From Streptomyces sp. NBC_00154 (GTDB lineage: Bacteria; Actinomycetota; Actinomycetes; Streptomycetales; Streptomycetaceae), in the NCBI RefSeq assembly GCF_026342835.1, contig NZ_JAPEMI010000001.1:3416501-3480500 (forward strand): DNA of 64,000 bases, read 5' to 3'. Shown piece by piece: positions 33,135 through 41,539 of this stretch; the stretch's first letter is position 1, and each line of letters begins with the position of its first letter. Below the pieces are notes generated by a model. It saw only the letters and a list, made by a program, of their open reading frames with translations. It made no database searches and was not told the origin of the DNA. Made by a program: the position numbers and the translations under genes.

Positions 33135-34130
33135 TCACACGGGCTGAGCGACGCCGACCTGCGCGCTCCGCTCGTCGAGCACGAAGGAGGGGTCGACCTG
33201 GGCGGCCAGGTCGGCGCCCGTCTTCTCGTTGCCCCAGCTCTCTGCGTTCTTCAGATGGAAGTGCACCATCTGCCGCGTGTAGCGCTCCCAGTCGCGCTGC
33301 CCGTACGAATCCTCCGCCGCGTCCTGCAGGGCCTGCAGGGCCATCCGGTTGTCCGCCTCCAGTAGCTCGAAGCGGGCAGGCCGACCCTTTTCCATCGCCC
33401 GCACCCAGTCGGAGTGACCGATGCTGACCAGCAGGTCGTCACCGACCTCGGCCCGCAGGAAGTCCAGGTCGTCCTGGCCCTGCACCTTGTTGCCGACAAC
33501 CTTCAGGGCGACCCCGAAGTCCCGTGCGTACTCCTTGTACTGGCGATAGACCGAGACGCCCTTGCGGGTCGGCTCGGCAACCAGGAATGTCATGTCGAAG
33601 CGGGTGAACATTCCTGACGCGAAGGAGTCCGAACCCGCGGTCATGTCGACGACCACGTACTCATCGGGACCGTCGACGAGATGGTTGAGGCAGAGCTCGA
33701 CCGCGCCGACCTTGGAGTGGTAGCACGCCACCCCCAGATCCGATTCGGCGAACGGTCCGGTGGTCATCAGTCGGATGTCCCCGTCGTCCAGCGTGATCGT
33801 GCGGGCGCACGCGTCATAGACCGGGTTGTCCTCGCGGACGCGGAGCAGCCGCGAGCCCTCGCCGGGCGGAGTCGTCTTGATCATCGTCTCGACGGAGGCG
33901 ATACGGGAGTTGCTGCCTCGCAGATACTCCTTGATCAGTGGCAGTTGCGCACCCATGGCGGGCAGCGCCGCCGCCTCCTCGTCATCGAGGCCGAGTGCGG
34001 CCCCCAGATGCTGGTTGATGTCGGCGTCCACCGCGACGACATGGGCTTCATTGGCGGCAAGGTGGCGGATGAAGAGCGAGGACAGCGTGGTCTTGCCGCT
34101 GCCGCCCTTCCCTACGAAAGCGATCTTCAT
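33135..34130 (-). CDS. CooC/MinD-type P-loop ATPase
   Basis: 331 aa. Deviant Walker A GKGGSGKTTLS at residues 8-18 and VVDMTAGSD in place of the usual D-x-P-x-G switch, followed by LVAEPTRKGVSVY. Closest in kind to CooC, the nickel-insertion ATPase of CO dehydrogenase, but no CODH gene is nearby and the CXC metal motif of CooC is not seen. ATG 34130 is chosen because TACCCT lies 8 nt upstream; a GTG 6 nt further out would be only 2 nt from that box. Divergent from the Fic-like gene. Confidence 0.82.
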   Translation of the reverse strand: MKIAFVGKGGSGKTTLSSLFIRHLAANEAHVVAVDADINQHLGAALGLDDEEAAALPAMGAQLPLIKEYLRGSNSRIASVETMIKTTPPGEGSRLLRVREDNPVYDACARTITLDDGDIRLMTTGPFAESDLGVACYHSKVGAVELCLNHLVDGPDEYVVVDMTAGSDSFASGMFTRFDMTFLVAEPTRKGVSVYRQYKEYARDFGVALKVVGNKVQGQDDLDFLRAEVGDDLLVSIGHSDWVRAMEKGRPARFELLEADNRMALQALQDAAEDSYGQRDWERYTRQMVHFHLKNAESWGNEKTGADLAAQVDPSFVLDERSAQVGVAQPV

Positions 34131-34232
34131 GTTCACCTAGGGTAGCTGCACAACTGCGCTCCGTTGTCGAACTTCGTGAAGAAGGCCACTCCGGGGCGGT
34201 ATGGGTGTAGGGGGCGCGTAGCCTCGCTACCT

Positions 34233-35057
34233 ATGAGTACGACTGCCCCAGACCCGCTCGCCACCCTGGGCGCCCTGCCGGGGGTCGCCGACGCGGTGGA
34301 CTCCGTACGCAAGGCCGTCGACCGCGTCTACGGCCACCGAGTCATGCGCCGCCGCAGCAACGAGGTCACCGCGGAGGCGGCGCTGCGCGGCGCGCGCGGA
34401 TCCGCCGCGCTCTCCGGCGCCGACTGGAACCTGGAGGAGGTGCGGCGGCGTACCGACTTCAGCGGTGACGACGAGTCGCAGGTGATCGGAGCCGCCCTCC
34501 GGCTCACCGCGGAAGCAGGTCAACTGCTCTCCATCTGGCGGCAGTCGCCGCTGCGGGTCCTTGCCCGGCTGCATCTGGTGGCGGCCGGCGGGGCCGCGCC
34601 CGACGACGCTGTCGGCCGGCCTCGGCTGGCGGGCGAACCGGTGGACGAGCCGCTGATCGAAGCGCCGCTGCCGGACGCGGACGAGGTCGCCGGACGGCTG
34701 GAAGGTCTCTCCGGACTGATCCTTGCGGGGAGTGCGGCGCCCGCGCTGGTGACGGCCGCGGTCGTGCACGGCGAACTGCTGGCGCTGCGCCCCTTCGGTT
34801 CGTACAACGGGCTGGTCGCGCGGACCGCCGAACGGATCGTGCTGATCGGGAGCGGACTGGACCCGAAGTCCATCTGTCCCGCCGAGGTCGGCCATGCGGA
34901 ACAGGGCCGGGCGGCGTACGTCGCAGCGTTCGAGGGCTATCTGTCGGGGACGCCGGACGGCATGGCCGCCTGGATCGCGCACTGCGGGCGCGCGGTGGAG
35001 CTCGGTGTCAGGGAGTCGACGGCGGTCTGTGAGGCGCTGCAGCGCGGGGCTGCCTAG
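34233..35057 (+). CDS. Fic-like protein with degenerate active site
   Basis: 274 aa. The layout resembles Fic proteins: an N-terminal segment GSAALSGADWNLEEV at the place of the inhibitory helix, then a central helix and LRPFGSYNGLVARTAER where the HPFx(D/E)GNGRxxR loop should be. Compared with that motif, the catalytic His is Arg186, the acidic residue Ser190, one Gly Tyr191 and the second-last Arg Leu194; only P, F, N192, G193 and R197 remain. AMPylation is therefore unlikely; a binding role is more plausible. TAGCCT is 8 nt before the ATG. Often annotated as oxidoreductase, for which I see no evidence. Confidence 0.7.
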   Translation: MSTTAPDPLATLGALPGVADAVDSVRKAVDRVYGHRVMRRRSNEVTAEAALRGARGSAALSGADWNLEEVRRRTDFSGDDESQVIGAALRLTAEAGQLLSIWRQSPLRVLARLHLVAAGGAAPDDAVGRPRLAGEPVDEPLIEAPLPDADEVAGRLEGLSGLILAGSAAPALVTAAVVHGELLALRPFGSYNGLVARTAERIVLIGSGLDPKSICPAEVGHAEQGRAAYVAAFEGYLSGTPDGMAAWIAHCGRAVELGVRESTAVCEALQRGAA

Positions 35058-35138
35058 CTCCCGCCCGGCGGCTCGTCCGTCAGCTCGGCCGCCAACTCCC
35101 CGGCCCGACTGCTGACTTCAGTGCCCGATCAAAGGGTT

Positions 35139-35166
35139 GCGGCGGTACCGTCCTCGGTACCGCCGC
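35139..35166 (+). terminator. Terminator after the Fic-like gene
   Basis: Perfect 11-bp stem GCGGCGGTACC / GGTACCGCCGC with a 6-nt loop, 82 nt after the stop. Confidence 0.7.
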
Positions 35167-35496
35167 TGGCACGTCCACCCAGTTACCATGCGTCCTCGAT
35201 ACATGCCCATCAGGTCGGGAACTCAGCCCGTTACCTGGTGCGGCTGGCCCGTAATCGACGGGTCGACGTCGCGTGGGTGCTCGGTTTTCATGCTCGGTCC
35301 GTGGGGCCTTCTCTGCGTTACAGGTAATCCTCTCGGATGTCCTTGGTCTCGCGGGCCGTTGACTCCTTTGTACTCCACACCTGGGGTAAGCGGTAGTGCT
35401 GGCCATGCTTCTTTACTTTTCGGTTCAAATGTGGACGATTCGAACATGCTGGTCAGGGCCGGAATCCGGCATGTGACAGAGCCGTTCGACGCGGAC

Positions 35497-35537
35497 CGCG
35501 ATCGCTGTCCGGAGGCAGGCTCCGGACAGCGATCGCG
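35497..35537 (-). terminator. Terminator after the HAD-IB gene
   Basis: Perfect 18-bp inverted repeat (CGCGATCGCTGTCCGGAG and complement) with a 5-nt loop, 70 nt past the HAD-IB stop on the minus strand. Confidence 0.85.
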
Positions 35538-35606
35538 TGGGGACCCGGGCGGCGGGCTTCGCGCGGCGAGGGCCAAGTCCCGGTGCGGGGGTGCAGGTGC
35601 GGGATG

Positions 35607-36446
35607 TCAGGCGGTTGTCACGGCCGCGCGTCGGCGCGACGTGTACCAGACGAGTCCCGCGGTGACGGCTGCTGCGCCCACTGCTGCGGCGGCGACGAGC
35701 GCCGGGCGGGGTGGCATCGAGAACGCGGGCAGCCGCTGCTTGAGCCGAACCGGGCGGTTGAAGACGAGAATCGGCCATTCCCGGAGTGCTGCTTCACGCC
35801 GCAGTGCGCGGTCCGGGTTGACCGCGTGCGGGTTGCCGACGGCCGCCAGCATCGGTACATCGGTCGCGGAATCGCTGTAGGCGTAACAGCGCGAGAGGTC
35901 GTATCCCTCCGAGACGGCGAGTGCCTGGACCGCCTCGGCCTTCGTCGGCCCGTACGCGTAGTACTCCACCTCGCCGGTGAAACAGCCGTCGTCGCCGACG
36001 ACCATTCGAGTGGCGACGACCCGGTCGGCGCCCAGCAGCTCGCCGATCGGCTCGACGACTTCTGCGCCCGAGGTGGAAACGATGACGACATCGCGTCCGG
36101 CGGTGTGGTGCTCCTCGATGAGGGTCGCCGCCTCGTCGTAGATGATGGGGTCGATCAGATCGTGCAAGGTCTCGGCGACGATTTCCTTCACCTGCTGGAC
36201 GTTCCAGCCCTTGCAGAGCGCGGAGAGATATTCGCGCATCCGCTCCATCTGGTCGTGATCGGCGCCCCCGGCGAGGAACACGAACTGTGCGTACGCGGTG
36301 CGCAGTACGGCACGGCGGTTGATCAGTCCGCCTTGGTAGAAGGACTTGCTGAAGGTCAGAGTCGAAGACTTCGCAATGACCGTCTTGTCCAGGTCAAAGA
36401 AGGCTGCTGTGCGCGGCAAGGAGTGGTTTTCCACAAGGCAGAGCAT
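35607..36446 (-). CDS. HAD-IB phosphatase with C-terminal membrane anchor
   Basis: 279 aa. Motif I AAFFDLDKTVIA (D18, D20), motif II IVSTSG, conserved Lys in GPTKAEAV, motif IV YSDSATDVPML: a phosphoserine phosphatase-like HAD-IB enzyme. A Pro-rich stretch leads to one C-terminal helix (ALVAAAAVGAAAVTAGLVWY) and a basic RRR end, so the catalytic domain is tethered to the inner membrane face. I remember the S. coelicolor counterpart (SCO3558) as a morphological-differentiation-associated protein. ATG at 36446; an in-frame GTG 12 nt further in is possible. Confidence 0.88.
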   Translation of the reverse strand: MLCLVENHSLPRTAAFFDLDKTVIAKSSTLTFSKSFYQGGLINRRAVLRTAYAQFVFLAGGADHDQMERMREYLSALCKGWNVQQVKEIVAETLHDLIDPIIYDEAATLIEEHHTAGRDVVIVSTSGAEVVEPIGELLGADRVVATRMVVGDDGCFTGEVEYYAYGPTKAEAVQALAVSEGYDLSRCYAYSDSATDVPMLAAVGNPHAVNPDRALRREAALREWPILVFNRPVRLKQRLPAFSMPPRPALVAAAAVGAAAVTAGLVWYTSRRRAAVTTA

Positions 36447-36478
36447 AGGGGCCCACCATTCGGCGTAAACTCTGGCGC

Positions 36479-36544
36479 GTGGGTTTGCCTGAGAAGGCTC
36501 TCGGGTACACCATGGAAGTCACGGATCGTTCGCGACCGTGCTAA
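36479..36544 (+). CDS. Candidate leaderless 21-aa small ORF
   Basis: GTG-initiated frame encoding VGLPEKALGYTMEVTDRSRP and a final Cys, then TAA. A TAAACT box (36466-36471) lies 7 nt before the GTG, the geometry seen for the leaderless genes of this window, and a GC hairpin follows 38 nt after the stop. It faces away from the HAD-IB gene, 32 nt from that gene's start. It could be a functional peptide, a regulatory leader, or a chance ORF behind a real promoter. Confidence 0.4.
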   Translation: MGLPEKALGYTMEVTDRSRPC

Positions 36545-36581
36545 CCCGGTCCGACTCCTCCCCCCCCGAGTCGGCCGTGGG

Positions 36582-36616
36582 GACGACCCCCGCTCTCCCC
36601 CCCGGCGGGGGTCGTC
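36582..36616 (+). terminator. Hairpin following the small ORF
   Basis: Perfect 12-bp stem GACGACCCCCGC / GCGGGGGTCGTC with an 11-nt C-rich loop. No T-tract. It would end a short transcript starting at about 36478. Confidence 0.65.
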
Positions 36617-36944
36617 GCATGTCCGGACGCATTTCTGGCGCTCGGAATCAAGCATTCTGTCTCCTTCTCGGCCGCGACGGCCCGTATTTCTGCGCTCTCG
36701 AACCTCCATGACTCGTCACAGTGTGTAGTCGAAGTGCTGCTCTCCGGAAGTCGCCGGTATGGGTGACGGAGATATTCACAGCGGTGGAGTTGTCCACAGT
36801 TTTTGAGCAAGATCCACACGATTTCTCGAAGCGTTGCACGGTGATTCCACCCGCGAAGTCCGCGGGTTCCGGATATCGCCGATCTCGGAAGCCTCCGAGA
36901 TCGCCGCGAAACCGCGGTGAAGGTGCAGGGAGAAGGGGGAGATC
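36617..36944 (+). promoter_or_regulatory. Upstream region of the ssd-tad operon
   Basis: 328 nt with no gene. It contains three DnaA-box-like nonamers in the same direction, ATATTCACA (36772), TTGTCCACA (36790) and AGATCCACA (36810), spaced 18 and 20 nt. The middle one is a perfect Streptomyces DnaA box. The remainder should hold the operon promoter, which I cannot place exactly. Confidence 0.45.
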
Positions 36945-38060
36945 GTGGCCGAATCCATCGCACGGGATCGTCTGCCGGTCGCCGAGGAGCGGAGCGGCGG
37001 ACCGCTGATCGTGACCGAGGATGTGGAACTGCTCGACGATCTGCTGCGGCTGTGCGCGGCCGCCGGAGCGGAGCCTGAGGTTCACCACACGCTGCCGGAA
37101 GGCAGAGGCGGCTGGGAGCGGGCTCCGATGGTTCTGGTGGGCGACGACGCGGCCCCGCGATGCCGTGGAGTCGCGCGCAGACAGGGCGTGATGCTCGTGG
37201 GCCGCGACCAGGACGCCCCGGACGTCTGGCGGCGGGGCGTGGAGATCGGGGCGGAATATGTGCTGCGTCTGCGCGACGCGGAGAGCTGGCTCGTCGATCA
37301 GATCGCCAATGCCGCGGAGGGTGTGGGCAGGCCCGCGCTCACCGTCGGAGTGATCGGCGGACGGGGCGGAGCCGGCGCGTCGACACTGGCCTGCGCGCTG
37401 GCCGTGGCTGCGGCCAGGAGCGGGCGGCGGACCATGCTGATCGACGGCGATCCGCTGGGTGGCGGCATCGATGTGCTGCTCGGCGGCGAGCGCGTCGAGG
37501 GGATGAGGTGGCCGGATTTCGCCCATTCCAAAGGACGGGTGGGCGGTGGCGCCCTGGAGGAGTCGCTGCCCGCATTGCACGGGTTGCGGGTGCTCAGCTG
37601 GGGGCGCGACGACTGGGTGGTCGTTCCGCCATCGGCCATGGCGGCGGTGCTGGCGGCCGCGCGCAGGCTCGGTGGGGTGGTGGTCGTCGATCTGCCGCGC
37701 CGGGTCGACGAGTCGGTGGCCGAGGCGCTTGCCCAGCTGGACCTCGGGCTGCTGGTCGTCCCCGGCGAGTTGCGGGCGGTCGCGGCGGCGAAGCGGGTGG
37801 CATCCATGGCCGGGATGGTCCTGGGCGATCTGAGGGTGATGGCACGCGGCCCGTACGCGGCAGGTCTGGACGAGCGCTGGGTGGCGGATGCGCTGGGGCT
37901 GCCGCTCGCCGGTGAACTCCCGCTGGAGCCGGGGCTGCTCGCCGCTCAGGACAGCGGGACGCCGCCCGGCGGCAGCGCCCGTTCCCCGCTGGCCAGGTTC
38001 TGTGCGGCGTTCTGGGACCGCGCGCTTGCCGGAGGCGTCGCCGGGGGAGCGGTGTCATGA
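36945..38060 (+). CDS. ssd: Septum-site-determining protein Ssd (CpaE/TadZ-like)
   Basis: 371 aa. A receiver-like N-terminal part (about 20-115) precedes a MinD/ParA-type ATPase domain with GVIGGRGGAGASTLACALA, a deviant Walker A whose usual Lys-Thr pair reads Ala-Ser, then LIDGDPLGGGIDVLLG and VVVDLPRR. TadZ/CpaE proteins place the Tad secretion machine at the cell pole; the actinobacterial Ssd subgroup has been linked to septum site control. GTG start with GGGGGAGA 3-8 nt upstream. Overlaps tadA by 4 nt: first gene of the operon. Confidence 0.87.
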   Translation: MAESIARDRLPVAEERSGGPLIVTEDVELLDDLLRLCAAAGAEPEVHHTLPEGRGGWERAPMVLVGDDAAPRCRGVARRQGVMLVGRDQDAPDVWRRGVEIGAEYVLRLRDAESWLVDQIANAAEGVGRPALTVGVIGGRGGAGASTLACALAVAAARSGRRTMLIDGDPLGGGIDVLLGGERVEGMRWPDFAHSKGRVGGGALEESLPALHGLRVLSWGRDDWVVVPPSAMAAVLAAARRLGGVVVVDLPRRVDESVAEALAQLDLGLLVVPGELRAVAAAKRVASMAGMVLGDLRVMARGPYAAGLDERWVADALGLPLAGELPLEPGLLAAQDSGTPPGGSARSPLARFCAAFWDRALAGGVAGGAVS

Positions 38061-39205
38061 CCGAAGCATTGCTCGACGCCGTGCGGCAGCGGCTGGCGCA
38101 GAGCGGCGCCGCACCGACCCCGGCCGGGGTGGCGGCCGCGCTCCGGGCCCAGGGAAGGCTGCTCGGCGATGCCGAAGTGCTCGGAGCCGCAGAGGAGTTG
38201 CGCGGCGAACTGGTCGGCACCGGGGTGCTGGAACCGCTGCTTGCCGATCCCGCGGTCACGGACGTGCTGGTGTCCGCGCCGAACCGGGTGTGGGTGGACC
38301 GGGGAGGCGGGCTCGAACTCACCGGGGTGACCTTCCGGGACGCCCCGGCGGTGCGCAGGCTGGCGCAGCGGCTCGCCGCGGTTGCCGGGCGGCGGCTGGA
38401 CGACGCCCGGCCCTGGGTGGACGCCCGGCTGCCGGACGGGACGCGGATGCACGCGGTGCTGCCGCCGGTGTCCGTCGGTTCCACGTGCCTGTCGCTGCGG
38501 GTGGTGCGCCCCAGGGCCTTCTCGCTGGTGGAGCTGGTTGCGGCGGGGACCGTACCGCCGGGCGGGGACCGGGTGTTGCGGGCGCTGGTGGAGGCCCGGG
38601 TCTCGTATCTGATCAGTGGTGGCACGGGCGCGGGGAAGACCACGCTGCTGTCGAGCCTGCTGGGCGCCGTCGGGGAGCGGGAGCGGATCGTGCTCGCCGA
38701 GGACTCGGCCGAGCTGCGGCCGGACCACCCGCATGTGGTGCGCCTGGAGTCGCGTCCGGCCAACCAGGAAGGGGCGGGCCGGGTGACCTTGCAGGACCTG
38801 GTGCGTCAGGCGTTGCGGATGCGGCCGGACCGGCTGGTGGTGGGGGAGGTGCGTGGTTCCGAGGTGACGGTGTTGCTGGCCGCGCTGAACACGGGCCACG
38901 AGGGCGGTTGCGGCACGGTCCACGCGAACGCCGCCGAGCATGTCCCCGCCCGTCTGGAGGCCCTCGGCACGGCGGCCGGACTCGACCGGGTGGCGCTGCA
39001 CAGTCAGTTGGCGGCGGCGCTGTCGGTGGTGGTCCATCTCGTACGGGACCGGGCCGGGCTGCGGAAAATCGCCGAGGTGCACGTGCTGGAGCGGGATGCG
39101 GCCGGTCTGGTGGTGACGGTGCCCGCGTTGCGCTGGGGCGCCGACGGTTTCGTCCGGGAGCGGGGATGGGAGCGGCTGCGGTCGCTGATCGGGGGTGCGA
39201 TGTGA
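38057..39205 (+). CDS. tadA: TadA/CpaF secretion ATPase
   Basis: 382 aa type IV/II secretion ATPase powering Tad pilus assembly. Walker A SGGTGAGKTTLLSSLL (about residue 190), Asp box and Walker B region RMRPDRLVVGEVRGSE, then the His box NTGHEGGCGTVHANAA. Length and order are normal for the family. Starts in ATGA overlap with ssd and ends in GTGA overlap with tadB. Confidence 0.92.
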   Translation: MTEALLDAVRQRLAQSGAAPTPAGVAAALRAQGRLLGDAEVLGAAEELRGELVGTGVLEPLLADPAVTDVLVSAPNRVWVDRGGGLELTGVTFRDAPAVRRLAQRLAAVAGRRLDDARPWVDARLPDGTRMHAVLPPVSVGSTCLSLRVVRPRAFSLVELVAAGTVPPGGDRVLRALVEARVSYLISGGTGAGKTTLLSSLLGAVGERERIVLAEDSAELRPDHPHVVRLESRPANQEGAGRVTLQDLVRQALRMRPDRLVVGEVRGSEVTVLLAALNTGHEGGCGTVHANAAEHVPARLEALGTAAGLDRVALHSQLAAALSVVVHLVRDRAGLRKIAEVHVLERDAAGLVVTVPALRWGADGFVRERGWERLRSLIGGAM

Positions 39206-40083
39206 CCGGTGGGTTGTCGGCGGGGGCGGCGGAGTACGCGACGTACACGATGGCCGTGTGTGCGGGGACGGCTGCCTGGTTGGCGGTGGGGCAGGACCAA
39301 GGGCTGCGGCGGGCCAGGGTGTTGTTCGTCGACGGGGTGGGTGAGCCGGCGTCGCGGAGCTGCTGGGAGCGGGTCCTGGACCGGTGCGGCGGGATGTTCC
39401 GGGGGCGCAGGGAGTGGCTCTGTCTGCCGGTGGCGCTCGTGCTTGCCGTGCTGGGGGAGTCCCTACTGCCGGTGGTCGCGGGGGTGGTGGCGGTGCCGCT
39501 GGTGCGGCGGTGGCTGCGCAGGCAGGCCGGACGGCGGGAGCGCGAGCGCCGGGCCGATGCGGTGGTGGCGCTGTGCGGTGCGGTGGTGGGTGAGCTGCGG
39601 GCCGGGCACGAGCCGGGGCAGGCGCTGTTGGTCGCCGTGCGCGGCACCGGCGCGATGGGTGCGGCGGAGGCCGCCGTGTCGGCTGCTGCGCGGTTCGGTG
39701 GCGATGTGCCGGCTGCGCTCGGGCAGGCGGCGCGTGAGCCGGGCTTGGAAGGGCTCGCCGGGGTGGCGGCGTGCTGGCGGGTCGCGGTGGACGGAGGGGC
39801 CGGGCTGGCGGCCGGTCTGGACCGCGTGGAGGGAGCGCTGCGGGCCGAGCGGCGCCGACGGGAGGAGTTGCGGGCGCAGCTGGCGGGTGCCTGGTCGACG
39901 GTGGCCGTGCTGGCGCTGCTGCCGGTGCTGGGTCTGGGGCTGGGGGCGGCGCTCGGGGCCGACCCGTTGCGGGTACTCCTGCACGGTCCGGCCGGGCTGG
40001 TCTGCCTGACGGGCGGCGGCCTGCTGGAGACGGCCGGTCTCCTCTGGGCCGGCCGGATCGTACGGGCGGGGGAAGCCGCATGA
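39202..40083 (+). CDS. tadB: TadB-like inner membrane platform protein
   Basis: 293 aa. Membrane segments near residues 10-25, 72-100, 230-250 and 258-280 flank a cytoplasmic GspF-type four-helix bundle (VVALCGAVVGELRAGHEPGQALL). It forms the platform with TadC under the ATPase. GTG start overlapping the tadA stop (GTGA); ATGA overlap with tadC. Actinobacterial TadB is usually this short. Confidence 0.85.
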   Translation: MTGGLSAGAAEYATYTMAVCAGTAAWLAVGQDQGLRRARVLFVDGVGEPASRSCWERVLDRCGGMFRGRREWLCLPVALVLAVLGESLLPVVAGVVAVPLVRRWLRRQAGRRERERRADAVVALCGAVVGELRAGHEPGQALLVAVRGTGAMGAAEAAVSAAARFGGDVPAALGQAAREPGLEGLAGVAACWRVAVDGGAGLAAGLDRVEGALRAERRRREELRAQLAGAWSTVAVLALLPVLGLGLGAALGADPLRVLLHGPAGLVCLTGGGLLETAGLLWAGRIVRAGEAA

Positions 40084-40883
40084 GCCGGGTGGCAGGCGAG
40101 GTTGTGCACCTTGTCCACGGGTTGGGTCTGCTGGGGGTGGTGCTGGGCGCGGTCGCGTATCCGGCTCTCGCCCTGGCCGGGCGGCGGCGAGAGCGGACGG
40201 TGCTTCGCCGGGGCGGGTTGCTGCTGGCGGTCGACCCCGGGAAGCGGCGGCGCAGGCGGTCGGTGTCCGGGACCCGGATCAGGGATCTGGCCGCGCTGCT
40301 GGGCGCAGTGGTGACCGGCTGGATTCTGGTCGGCGGTCCGCTGGGGTGTGCGGCCGGACTGGCGGCCGCGTACGGCACCTGGCGGTGGCAGCGGACGCGC
40401 GATCGGCGCAGACCCCGCGTGCCCGCAACAGAGGCGGCGGAGATCGCACAGCAGCTCCCGCTGGCAGCCGATCTGCTGGCGGCCTGCATCTCGGCCGGAG
40501 CCGGGCCGCGTGAGGCGGCCGAGGCGGTGGGGGAGTCGCTGGGCGGTCCGGTCGGCGAACGGCTGGCTCGGACGGCGGCGGAGATCCGGCTGGGCGGCGA
40601 ACCGGCCGTCTCCTGGGGGAGGTTCGGCGAGATACCGGGCGCCGGTGCACTGGCCCGCTGTCTGGAGCGGGCGGGCTCGACCGGGGCTCCCGCGGCGGAG
40701 CCTGTCTCCCGCCTGGCCGCGGCGATGCGGGCGGAACGGTCGAGTGCGGCCGTGGCGCGCGCCCAGCGGGCCGGCGTGCTGATCACGGCACCGGTGGGGC
40801 TCTGTTTTCTGCCCGCCTTTCTGGCGGTCGGGGTGGCGCCCGTGGTCATCGGCCTGGCGACCGGACTGCTGCACACCGGTTGA
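40080..40883 (+). CDS. tadC: TadC-like inner membrane platform protein
   Basis: 267 aa, GspF-type. Membrane helices near 10-30, 65-95 and at the C-terminus (APVGLCFLPAFLAVGVAPVV), with the conserved QQLPLAADLLAACISAGAG helix-turn of the F domain. Partner of tadB, coupled by ATGA overlap. Followed after 58 nt by the pilin-like gene. Confidence 0.85.
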   Translation: MSRVAGEVVHLVHGLGLLGVVLGAVAYPALALAGRRRERTVLRRGGLLLAVDPGKRRRRRSVSGTRIRDLAALLGAVVTGWILVGGPLGCAAGLAAAYGTWRWQRTRDRRRPRVPATEAAEIAQQLPLAADLLAACISAGAGPREAAEAVGESLGGPVGERLARTAAEIRLGGEPAVSWGRFGEIPGAGALARCLERAGSTGAPAAEPVSRLAAAMRAERSSAAVARAQRAGVLITAPVGLCFLPAFLAVGVAPVVIGLATGLLHTG

Positions 40884-40941
40884 GACAAAGGTGGCAATCG
40901 TTATTCATTCGATTCAAATCGAACCATTCTCGGGGGTTGAA

Positions 40942-41142
40942 ATGGCACAGCGAATCAGGAGCTGGGTGCGGGGCATGGTGCGCCGAGCCCGGTCGGACGG
41001 CGGAATGACGACGTCCGAATATGCGGTGGGGACGATCGCGGCCTGCGCGTTCGCGGCGGTGCTCTACAAGGTGGTCACCAGTCCGCCTGTCATGACGGCG
41101 CTGCAGTCGCTTCTCAAGGACGCGCTCGATGCGAAGTTCTGA
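40942..41142 (+). CDS. Flp-pilin-like small protein (DUF4244)
   Basis: 66 aa. A basic leader ends in ...SDGGMTTSEYAVGT, where cleavage after Gly leaves a mature chain whose fifth residue is Glu followed by Tyr, the Flp prepilin rule, and then one hydrophobic helix (ACAFAAVLYKVV). It is the likely pilus subunit. ATG 40942 follows GGGGGT about 5 nt upstream. Its 3' end overlaps TadE by 14 nt. Confidence 0.85.
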   Translation: MAQRIRSWVRGMVRRARSDGGMTTSEYAVGTIAACAFAAVLYKVVTSPPVMTALQSLLKDALDAKF

Positions 41143-41539
41143 GGGGCGGCGTCCCGGCAGCGGGAGCGGCGAGGCCAGGGGTGACGGAGGGGGAGACGAC
41201 CGGGGCGCGGTGACGGCGGAGGCGGCCATGGTGATTCCGGTACTCGCGCTGTTCGCCCTGGCCCTTGTCTGGGCGCTGATGGCCGCCTCCGCCCAGATCC
41301 GGTGTGTGGATGCGGCGAGGGCCGGGGCTCGGGCGGCGGCCCGCTCCGAACCGGAGGCGCAGGTGTTGGCAGTCGCCCGTTCGGCGGCACCCGACCGGGC
41401 CCGGATCGATCTGGAACGGGCCGGGGAGCTGTGGCGGGTTCGGGTTGCTGCACCGACGCCCGGACCCGGCCCGCTGACCCTGACGCTGAGCGCGGAGGCG
41501 GCAGCGCTGGCCGAGGACACGGTGGGGGTGGCGCCGTGA
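41129..41539 (+). CDS. TadE-like minor pilin
   Basis: 136 aa. A Gly/Arg/Ser-rich leader (about 28 residues) ends in RGAVTAEAAMVIP, again with Glu at +5, followed by a hydrophobic helix (VLALFALALVWALMAA) and a C-terminal globular part. TadE-type pseudopilins sit at the pilus base or tip. Overlaps both neighbours, so it is translationally coupled. Confidence 0.83.
   Translation: MRSSEGRRPGSGSGEARGDGGGDDRGAVTAEAAMVIPVLALFALALVWALMAASAQIRCVDAARAGARAAARSEPEAQVLAVARSAAPDRARIDLERAGELWRVRVAAPTPGPGPLTLTLSAEAAALAEDTVGVAP

Larger units (their letters stand above)
35058..35606. other. 550-nt convergent intergenic region with two hairpins, no gene
   Basis: No coding frame has domain content or codon bias. 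It holds a terminator at each end (separate entries). The middle (35170-35440) is less GC-rich, with TTACCTG (35231) and its complement CAGGTAA (35321), and paired TTCAAA/TTCGAA strings near 35422-35444. A lost gene or small RNA is possible but not shown. Confidence 0.4.

Noticed and set aside
32744..33427. Plus-strand 227-aa open frame as an intact gene
   Set aside because: Only its first part resembles a deacetylase; the rest is Arg/Pro/Gly-rich and runs antisense into the CooC-type gene.
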